A stretch of 6,365 nt of DNA, from the NCBI GenBank assembly GCA_025453855.1, contig JALOPO010000148.1, forward strand, positions 1 to 6,365. Direction: 5' to 3'. The translations under genes and the position numbers were made by a program. Below, piece after piece: positions 1 through 6,365 of the stretch (position 1 is the first letter of the stretch; every line of letters begins with the position of its first letter). Below the pieces are notes generated by a model. It saw only the letters and a list, made by a program, of their open reading frames with translations. It was not told the DNA's origin and did no database searches. The stretch comes from Gemmatimonadaceae bacterium (GTDB lineage Bacteria > Gemmatimonadota > Gemmatimonadetes > Gemmatimonadales > Gemmatimonadaceae).

Positions 1-92
1 TCCTCGAGCAGTTCGCGCTGCGCCATCTCGAGGAGCTCCCGCGCGCCGACGAGCTCGCGATCGCGCTGCGTCCCGCACCGCAGCCGCTGTGA
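1..92 (+). CDS. scpB: ScpB, segregation and condensation protein B (C-terminal end only)
   Basis: Only the last 29 complete codons are inside the window, read from base 3 and ending at TGA 90-92. The visible peptide contains LEQFALRHLEELPRADELA followed by a short Ala/Pro/Leu tail. This matches the usual end of ScpB, where the second winged-helix domain closes with a 'FLE.F.L.sLdeLP..eel' segment. ScpB pairs with ScpA as the kleisin subcomplex of SMC, which compacts and segregates the chromosome in the cytoplasm. The stop overlaps the next start by 4 nt (GTGA), and scpB followed directly by an RluB-type pseudouridine synthase is a common bacterial gene order, which supports the call. The identification rests on a short fragment plus context; the rest lies upstream of base 1. 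Confidence 0.8.
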   Translation, partial: LEQFALRHLEELPRADELAIALRPAPQPL

Positions 93-1102
93 CGCCCGCG
101 CGACGCGGCGGTCCGCGCAAGCCCCCCGGTGGCGAGGTCGTGCCGGCCTCGCGCGCCTATCGCAACCGCGGCCCCGATCCCAGGCGCGAGCGCTCCGAGG
201 TGCGACGCTCGCGCGCGGACGACGCGCCACCCACGCGCCGCCCCGCGCGCCGCAGCGACGACGAGGCGCCACGCGGGCGCGCGCTGACCGGCGATGCGCC
301 GCGCGCGCCGCGCCGCGACCCGCGCGCACCGGACGCCGACGCCGCACCCGCACCGACCGTCACCCGTGCCGGCGACGCGCGCGAGCCGATGCGGCTGCAG
401 CGCTTCCTGGCGCGCGCCGGCATCGCCTCGCGGCGCCAGGCCGAGACGCTGATCGCCCTTGGCAAGGTGCTCGTGAACGGCGAGGCGGCGACGCTCGGCA
501 CCGTCGTCGATCCGACCCGGGACAGCGTCGTGCTCGACGGGACGCGCATCCGCCTCCCCGACGCCGTGCAGTGGCTCGTGCTCAACAAGCCGTCCGGCGT
601 GATGACGACGCGTCGTGATCCGAGCGGTCGCCGCACGGTCTTCGACCTCGTCCCCGACATCCCCGGGCTCACCTACGTGGGCCGCCTCGACTATCTCACC
701 GAGGGCGTGATCGTCCTCACCAGCGATGGCCAGGCCGCGCATGCGCTCACGCACCCGAGCCGCGAGGTGCGCCGCACCTACGTGGCCGACGTGCGTGGCG
801 ACGCGGCCACCGCGGTGCGCCAGCTCGAGCGCGGCGTGGAGCTCGACGACGGCCCCGTGCTCGTCGATGCGGCGTGGGCCGATCACGTGGGGCGCGGGCG
901 CTGGCAGCTCACGCTCACGCTGCACGAGGGGCGCAATCGCGAGGTGCGCCGCCTCTGCGAGGCGCTCGGCCTCGAGGTCGATCGGCTGGTGCGCACCGAG
1001 TTCGGCCCGGTGAAACTCGGCACGCTGGCGTCCGGTACGTGGCGTGCACTCACGCCCGCCGAGCTGCGTGCCCTCTCCCTGCGGAGCGGCGCGCGGCGTT
1101 AG
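89..1102 (+). CDS. rluB: 23S rRNA pseudouridine synthase, RluB/RsuA family, with long basic N-terminal extension
   Basis: 337 aa from GTG 89 to TAG 1100-1102. Residues 101-158 form an S4 RNA-binding domain (MRLQRFLARAGIASRRQAE, then GKVLVNGE). The catalytic domain starts near residue 162 with the LNKPSGVMTT motif. The family signature GRLDYLTEG lies at 198-206, with Asp201 as the expected catalytic aspartate that isomerises uridine to pseudouridine. A later conserved block, EGRNREVRRLCEALG, is at 280-294. The family modifies helix 80-90 region uridines of 23S rRNA in the case of RluB. Residues 1-100 are low-complexity Arg/Ala/Pro/Asp and probably disordered. An alternative start is ATG 389, exactly at the S4 domain, but no Shine-Dalgarno precedes it. 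GTG 89 is preferred because it overlaps the scpB stop and because about 87% of codons 1-100 end in G or C. RluB versus RluE/RluF/RsuA subtype is inferred from the scpB neighbour. Confidence 0.88.
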   Translation: MTPARRGGPRKPPGGEVVPASRAYRNRGPDPRRERSEVRRSRADDAPPTRRPARRSDDEAPRGRALTGDAPRAPRRDPRAPDADAAPAPTVTRAGDAREPMRLQRFLARAGIASRRQAETLIALGKVLVNGEAATLGTVVDPTRDSVVLDGTRIRLPDAVQWLVLNKPSGVMTTRRDPSGRRTVFDLVPDIPGLTYVGRLDYLTEGVIVLTSDGQAAHALTHPSREVRRTYVADVRGDAATAVRQLERGVELDDGPVLVDAAWADHVGRGRWQLTLTLHEGRNREVRRLCEALGLEVDRLVRTEFGPVKLGTLASGTWRALTPAELRALSLRSGARR

Positions 1103-1129
1103 GCTCACGAGCACCGTCGCGCACCTTCC

Positions 1130-1134
1130 GGAGG
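1130..1134 (+). promoter_or_regulatory. Shine-Dalgarno site of the MoxR gene
   Basis: GGAGG ends 10 nt before ATG 1145 and fixes that start. It lies in the 42-nt gap after the rluB stop, the only true intergenic space in the window. No convincing -35/-10 pair can be recognised in this gap, so a promoter there is possible but not shown. Confidence 0.75.
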
Positions 1135-1144
1135 CTCCACCCGC

Positions 1145-2127
<983 letters not shown>

Positions 2128-2131
<4 letters not shown>

Positions 2132-4059
2132 TCTTCCGCCGGCGACGCGCCGCCTCCGCGGCCGGCGCCGACGTCGCGCAGCCCGCGCACCCCGCCTCCA
2201 CCGCGCCGGCCGCGCTGGTGGCGCCCGCCTCCGCCGGCGTGCTCGCGCAGGTGCGCCGCCTCGAGCTCCGCGTGCGTCGGCTCGTCGACTCGCGCTTCGC
2301 CGGCGAGTACCGGTCGGTGTACAAGGGCCAGGGAATGGAGTTCAGCGACCTGCGCGAGTACCAGCCCGGCGACGAGGTGCGCAGCATCGACTGGAACGTC
2401 ACCGCGCGGCTCCGACGCCCGTTCATCAAGCAGTGGGTCGAGGAGCGCGAGCTGAGCGTGCTGCTCGTGCTCGACCGCTCGCCCTCCGCGCACGTCGCCA
2501 CGCGCGGCCGGCTGCGCGACGAGGTCGCGCTCGAGGCGAGCGCGATCCTCGCGCTGGCGGCGCTGCGCAACAACGATCGCGTGGGGCTGGTGGCCTTCAC
2601 CGATCGCGTGGAGCATGCCCTGCCACCGAAGAAGGGGCGGCGGCACGGGTTGCGCGTGCTGCGCGACCTCCTCCTGCTCGAGCCCACCGGACGCGGCACC
2701 GACCTCGCGCTCGCCTGCGAGCAGGCGCGACGCCACCTCGCGCATCGCGGCCTCGTCTTCCTCCTCTCCGACTTCGACGATCCGCGCGCCGATGCCGCGC
2801 TGCAGCGACTCGCCACGCGCCACGAGGTCGTCGCCATCACCGTCACCGATCCCGCCGACGAGGCGCTCCCGGCCGCCGGCGTGGTGACCTTCGAGGATGC
2901 CGAGAGCGGCGAGCGCGTGGAGGTCGACACCGACGACGCCGCGTTCCGCGCGCGCTACGCGGCCGCGGCCGCCGCGCGCGAGGGCGAGCGCGTGCGACGC
3001 CTGCGCGAGTGCGGCGTGCATCGCATCGCGTTGCGCACCGATGCGCCGGTGATCGAGCCGCTGCTCGCCTTCTTCCGGCAGCGTCGCGCGGGGCGGCGCG
3101 CGATCGCCTCGCTGCTCGCGTTCGCACTCCTGCTCGGTGCGCGCACCGCGGTCGCACAGTCGGCCGACGCGACGCCGCCCACGCCGGCACCGGTGCGACT
3201 CGGCGTGCGCCTCGTGCCCGAGACGGTCACCGTCGGCGCGCCCTTCACCGTGCGCGCGCGCGTGGCGCTCCCGGCGACGTGGCGCGTGGTGCAGCCGCCC
3301 GAGCCCGACACCGGCGGCACCGTCGAGCCGCTCGACCCGCCGCTCGTGCGCGACTCCGTGCAGGGCGGCGAGCGCGTCACCGATATCAGCTGGCGCTTCC
3401 TCGCCTGGCAGCCGGGGACACATGCCGTGCCGGTGGCCTCGCTGCTCCTTCGCGATGGCAGCGTGACGCGCGAGCTCCCCGTGCAGGCGAGCATCGTCGT
3501 GCGCAGCATGCTCCCGGCCGACACGGCGCGTCGCCAGCCGCGCCCCGCACGCGCGCCGATCGACGCGCCGGTGCGATGGTGGCCACGGGTCGCGCTCGCC
3601 ATCGCCGTGCTCCTGCTGCTCGGGATCCTCGCGTGGGTCGCGCGTCGCGTGCTGCGCGCGCGACGTGAGCGCGCCGCGCGCCCGCGCACGCCGCTCGAGG
3701 TCGCGGACGCGGCCTTTGCACGCCTCGTCGCACGCGACCTCCCGGCCACCGGCGAGGCGCGCCGGCACGTGGCGCTCGCCGGCGAGATCCTGCGCGACTT
3801 CCTCGGGGCGCGGCTCGGGCTGCCCGCGTCGCTCGCCACCGGCGAGGCGATGCTCGTGAGCGGCCCCGCGGTCGGCGTGCACGGCGAGGCGCTTGGCGAG
3901 TTCCTCGCGCGCGTCGATCGCGTGCGCTTCTCGACGGACCCGGTCTCCGTGCACGAGGCACGCGCGCTCGTCGACGAGGCGCGGCGCCTCGCGCGCGTGC
4001 TCGACGAGCGCGCCCGCAGCCCGCGCGCGACGCCGCTCGCGCTGGAGCGCATCGCATGA
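2128..4059 (+). CDS. DUF58 domain protein fused in frame to a membrane-anchored BatD/DUF4381-like protein
   Basis: 643 aa from GTG 2128 (overlapping the moxR stop) to TGA 4057-4059. Residues 1-35 are an Ala/Pro linker. Residues 36-317 are DUF58: GEYRSVYKGQGMEFSDLREY (59-78), GDEVRSIDWN, and a VWA-like MIDAS set D116/S118/S120 (LDRSPSA), T191 (GRGTD) and D215 (LLSDFDD). Where DUF58 proteins normally stop, the frame continues through a basic patch (RQRRAGRR) and a signal-peptide-like helix (about 324-344, ending TAVAQS). Next comes a beta-rich presumed periplasmic domain (about 354-460), a second membrane helix (484-505, starting WWPRVALAIAV) flanked by RRVLRARRERAARPR, and a cytoplasmic helical tail (ILRDFLGARLGLPA; FLARVDRVRFS) resembling that of DUF4381/BatD-type partners. 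Charges fit in-TM-out-TM-in. There is no stop at the join, and no ATG, GTG or TTG between GTG 3049, which is still inside DUF58, and the end of the helix. The frame is also open far upstream of 2128, but that part is a shadow of rluB and moxR. The function is inferred: it would tether DUF58 to the Bat membrane complex. Confidence 0.85.
4044..4047 (+). promoter_or_regulatory. Shine-Dalgarno site of batA, inside the end of the upstream gene
   Basis: GGAG lies 8 nt before ATG 4056, within the last codons of the DUF58 fusion gene. It supports the choice of ATG 4056, whose ATGA overlaps the preceding stop. The motif is short and the region is G-rich, so the evidence is moderate. Confidence 0.5.
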
Positions 4060-5075
4060 CGCAGCTCGATGCGCTCTGGTCGGCGCTTGGCGAGACGGGG
4101 ATCGGGCTCGGTTCACCGTGGGCCCTGCTCGCGCTCCTCGTCCTCCCGCTCCTCTGGTGGTGGCGGCGGCGACAGCCCACCGCGGCGGTGCCGGTCGCGA
4201 TCGTCCCCGTGCTGCGCGCCGCCGATCCGCGGGGCGGCTCCGTGGCGCGCTGGCTGCGACGGCTGCGGACGCTCGCCATCGCGGCCATCGTCTGCGCGCT
4301 CGCGTGGCCGTATGCACGCGCGGCCTCGCGCGCCGAGCTGCGGCAGGGCATCGACATCATGCTCGCCGTCGACATCTCGAGCTCCATGCTGGCCGAGGAC
4401 TTCCAGCCGCAGAACCGGCTCGAGGTGGCGCGCGCGCAGCTGAAGGAGTTCGTGCGGCGGCGCGCCGACGACCGGCTGGGCGTCGTCGCCTTCGCCGGCG
4501 AGGCGCTCACGCAGGTGCCGCTCACGGGCGACCACGATCTCGTCCTCGGCGCCGTCGAGAACCTGCAGCCCGGGCAGCTCGATGATGGCACCGCCATCGG
4601 CACCGCGATCGCGACCGCCGCCAACCGGCTGCGCGCGGCGGGGGGGCCGTCGCGCGTGCTCGTGCTCCTGACCGATGGCGTGAACAATCGCGGGCAGGTC
4701 GATCCGCGCACCGCCGCGCGCGCCGCCGCCGCGTTCGGCGTGCGTATCTACGCGATCGGCGTCGGCACCGAGGGGATGGCGCCGGTGCCGGTCGGCCGCG
4801 GCCTCTTCGGGCTGCGCTACGAGACGCGCCCGGTGGAGATCGACGACAAGCTCCTCACCGAGGTCGCGCGCGGCACCGGCGGGCGCTACTTCCGTGCGCG
4901 CGATGCCGAGGCGCTCGCCCGCGTCACGCAGGAGATCGATCGCCTCGAGCGCACCACCTACCGGCAGCGCCGCACGCCGCCGCGCTCCGACTGGTACCTC
5001 TGGCCGGCGGGGCTCGGCCTGCTGGCGCTGCTCGGCGAGGTCGTGCTGCGCTGGTGGCGCGGGACGGTGCCGTGA
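4056..5075 (+). CDS. batA: BatA-type VWA-domain membrane protein
   Basis: 339 aa, the normal length for BatA. It has a membrane helix at about 21-35 ending in WWWRRRQ, a second at about 70-88 (TLAIAAIVCALAW), the VWA domain at about 97-295 and a C-terminal helix at about 313-332 (WYLWPAGLGLLALL). The MIDAS metal site is complete: D106, S108, S110 in AVDISSSM, T179 in DDGTAIG and D207 in LLTDGVNN. The charge pattern puts the VWA domain on the periplasmic side between helices 2 and 3 (inference). VWA proteins of this type are encoded beside MoxR ATPases and are the likely clients or partners of the MoxR-DUF58 pair in the Bat aerotolerance system. The gene starts in an ATGA overlap with the previous stop and ends in a GTGA overlap with batB. 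It is an intact paralogue of the damaged gene that follows, and shows what that gene lacks. Confidence 0.93.
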   Translation: MTQLDALWSALGETGIGLGSPWALLALLVLPLLWWWRRRQPTAAVPVAIVPVLRAADPRGGSVARWLRRLRTLAIAAIVCALAWPYARAASRAELRQGIDIMLAVDISSSMLAEDFQPQNRLEVARAQLKEFVRRRADDRLGVVAFAGEALTQVPLTGDHDLVLGAVENLQPGQLDDGTAIGTAIATAANRLRAAGGPSRVLVLLTDGVNNRGQVDPRTAARAAAAFGVRIYAIGVGTEGMAPVPVGRGLFGLRYETRPVEIDDKLLTEVARGTGGRYFRARDAEALARVTQEIDRLERTTYRQRRTPPRSDWYLWPAGLGLLALLGEVVLRWWRGTVP

Positions 5076-5506
5076 GCGAGTTCCTCGACCTGCTCCTGAC
5101 CAGCTTCGCGCGGCCGTGGGTGCTGGTGCTCGTGCCCGTCGTCGCGCTGCTCGTGCTCGTCCCCCTGCTGCGCCTCGAGGCACGGCGACGCGCGCGGCTC
5201 GCGCGGCTCGGTGACCTGCCCGTGCTCGAGAAGCTCCTGCCGCCGCTGTCGCACCGGCGCGCCGACGCGTGGCATGCACTCAGCTCGCGCTCGTGCTCGA
5301 CGTCTCCGCGAGCATGCTGGCCGAGGACGACGCGCCGTCGCGGCTGCAGCGCATGCGTCGCGATGTGCGCGACCTGCTGGCCGCGCTCCCCGGATCGCGT
5401 GCCGCACTCGTCGCGGTCGCGGGACGCGGCTACGTGCTCACGCCGCTCACCGCCGATCACGATGCACTGGCGCTCTTCCTCGAGGAGCTCGGGCCGGAGA
5501 TGGTGA
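5072..5506 (+). pseudogene. batB: batB 5' fragment; frame broken after about residue 70
   Basis: It starts at GTG 5072, overlapping the batA stop. Residues 1-70 look like a normal BatB start: a helix at about 15-33 (PWVLVLVPVVALLVLVPLLR), a basic stretch (RRRARLARLG), then LPVLEKLLPPLSHRRADAW. In BatA and BatB proteins a second membrane helix and an outside loop of roughly 30-35 residues should follow before the 'DvSaSM' MIDAS motif. Here that stretch is absent and the frame changes: after HAL (around 5273-5281) this frame reads a Ser/Arg/Cys-rich out-of-frame tail to TGA 5504-5506, while the VWA sequence resumes in the -1 frame from about 5281. The product as encoded would be 144 aa, with half nonsense. 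It reads as a deletion of 3n+1 nt. An assembly error is the main alternative. Confidence 0.8.
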
Positions 5507-6365
5507 GCCAGGGCGGCACCGAGCTCGGGGACGGCATCACGCGCGCGCTGCAGCTCCTCGGCACCGGCGGCGCGCGCGGCGACCGCGCACTCCTCGTGCT
5601 CAGCGACGGCGAGAGCTGGGACGACGATGCATCGGTGCGCGCGGCGACGGCGGCACGGCAGGCGGGCGTCGTGACCGTCGTCGTGGGCTACGGCACCACG
5701 CGGGGCGCCACGATCCCGCTCCGCGATGCGCGTGGCACGCAGGCCAAGCGCGATGCCGATGGCCGCGTCGTGATCACGCGCGCCGATCCCGCGCGCCTCT
5801 CGTCGATCGCGCGTGCCGCCGACGGGACCTTCGTCGCGGCGACGGTGCCGAATCACGTCCCCGCGATCCGCGGCGCACTGCAGTCGCTGCGCCGCAGCGA
5901 GCGCGTGCGCCGGGCCGCCGCCGAGCCGATCCCGCGTTTCCAGTGGTTCCTCTGGCCGGCCTTCGCGCTCCTGCTGGTCGATGCACTCGTCCCGCTCGCG
6001 CTGCGCCGCAGCACCAGTGCACCCGGTGCCGCGACGCAGCGCACGACGTCGCTCGCCGCCGCCGCGCTCCTCGCCGTGGTGCTCGCCACCGGCATCGAGG
6101 CGCAGGGCACCACACCGCGCGCGCGCACCGACTCGCTCGCCGGCACGCGCGAGTCCGCCGCCCTGCTGCGCGCGGGCCGCGCGGCCCAGGCGATCCGCTC
6201 GTATCGCGCGGCACTCGCCGGCGGCGATCGCTCGCCGCGCGCGTGGTACAACCTCGGCACCGCCCTCGTCGCCGCCGACTCGACCGTCGCCGCCACCGAG
6301 GCGCTCGAGCGCGCCGCACAGGGCGCCACCGATCCCGAGCTGCGCTACCGCACGCTCTACAACCT
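5269..6365 (+). CDS. batB: BatB VWA domain fused to BatC-like TPR region (3' part of the broken batB, runs off the window)
   Basis: Continuous frame from at least 5281 to the window end with no stop. The MIDAS set is intact: Asp at 5299, Ser at 5305 and 5311 (LDVSASM), Thr at 5518 (GGTELGDGI), Asp at 5605 (LSDGES). The VWA domain ends near 5925 and is followed by a membrane helix at about 5938-6000 (FQWFLWPAFALLLVDALVPL) and basic LRR. After a short linker, a second hydrophobic segment at about 6046-6108 (TSLAAAALLAVVLATGIEAQ) resembles a signal peptide with an A-Q end. Then comes a TPR-type repeat at about 6148-6321 (RAGRAAQAIRSYRAALAGG, AWYNLGTALVAA). With batB's own start lost to the frameshift, the first in-frame starts are GTG 5269 and GTG 5293, neither with a visible Shine-Dalgarno, so expression is doubtful. 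If intact, this would be the second VWA subunit plus the periplasmic TPR scaffold. Confidence 0.8.
   Translation, partial: MACTQLALVLDVSASMLAEDDAPSRLQRMRRDVRDLLAALPGSRAALVAVAGRGYVLTPLTADHDALALFLEELGPEMVSQGGTELGDGITRALQLLGTGGARGDRALLVLSDGESWDDDASVRAATAARQAGVVTVVVGYGTTRGATIPLRDARGTQAKRDADGRVVITRADPARLSSIARAADGTFVAATVPNHVPAIRGALQSLRRSERVRRAAAEPIPRFQWFLWPAFALLLVDALVPLALRRSTSAPGAATQRTTSLAAAALLAVVLATGIEAQGTTPRARTDSLAGTRESAALLRAGRAAQAIRSYRAALAGGDRSPRAWYNLGTALVAADSTVAATEALERAAQGATDPELRYRTLYN
5270..5284 (+). other. Inferred deletion/frameshift junction inside batB
   Basis: Upstream coding sense holds in the frame of 5072 up to about 5281 (Trp-His-Ala-Leu). Downstream sense holds from 5281 in the frame of 5281 (QLALVLDVSASM). 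The exact breakpoint cannot be placed closer than this interval. No slippery heptamer of the X XXY YYZ type is present. Confidence 0.7.

Noticed and set aside
1091..1122. Possible hairpin around the rluB stop (arms 1091-1098 and 1115-1122)
   Set aside because: The 8-bp stem includes one G-T pair, the loop is 16 nt, and no T-run follows. In such GC-rich sequence this is easily chance, so it is not called a terminator.
3049..4059. Separate BatD-like gene starting at GTG 3049
   Set aside because: The start is in frame with, and inside, the conserved end of DUF58, and no stop ends the DUF58 frame there. A separate gene would therefore be wholly nested in the fusion frame.
5270..5290. Programmed ribosomal frameshift in batB
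   Set aside because: The shift needed is -1, but there is no slippery heptamer, and a frameshift would not explain the missing second membrane helix. A deletion or assembly gap fits better.
4113..5856. Further long minus-strand frames opposite batA and batB
   Set aside because: They show no recognisable domain and fall exactly opposite conserved VWA coding sequence; they are shadows.

Overview
The window is very GC-rich (third codon positions are almost all G or C). It holds one block of co-directional, tightly packed plus-strand genes with no RNA gene, insertion sequence or CRISPR array visible. The GC content, the scpB-rluB pair and the following MoxR/DUF58/VWA cluster would fit a Gemmatimonadota-like bacterium or another high-GC Gram-negative. 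That assignment is an inference from style, not from a marker gene.

Layout. 1-92: last 29 codons of ScpB, the chromosome-segregation partner of SMC. 89-1102: an RluB/RsuA-family rRNA pseudouridine synthase with a basic, disordered N-terminal extension of about 100 residues. 1103-1144: the only real gap (42 nt), ending in a good Shine-Dalgarno. 1145-2131: MoxR-family AAA+ ATPase. 2128-4059: one uninterrupted frame joining a DUF58 domain to a membrane-anchored BatD/DUF4381-like protein, normally two genes. 4056-5075: BatA-type VWA membrane protein. 5072 to the window end: a BatB-type VWA protein that runs without a stop into a BatC-like TPR region, but whose frame is broken at about 5270-5284.

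How the genes work together. MoxR + DUF58 + VWA + VWA/TPR is the Bat (Bacteroides aerotolerance) type of locus. In this model an AAA+ ATPase works with cytoplasmic DUF58 and with membrane-tethered VWA proteins that carry metal-dependent adhesion (MIDAS) sites, thought to act in assembly or stress protection of envelope proteins. Four gene junctions are 4-nt GTGA/ATGA overlaps, suggesting translational coupling within an operon starting at or before moxR.

The two points most worth attention are these. First, batB appears to have lost roughly 30-35 codons (3n+1 nt) covering its second transmembrane helix, leaving the two halves in different frames; this is either a real inactivating deletion or an assembly error. 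Second, the operon shows two in-frame joins (DUF58 to BatD-like, and BatB to TPR). In each, what looks like the next gene's signal peptide has become an internal membrane anchor. No wholly new system is evident; the novelty lies in the architecture of a known system.
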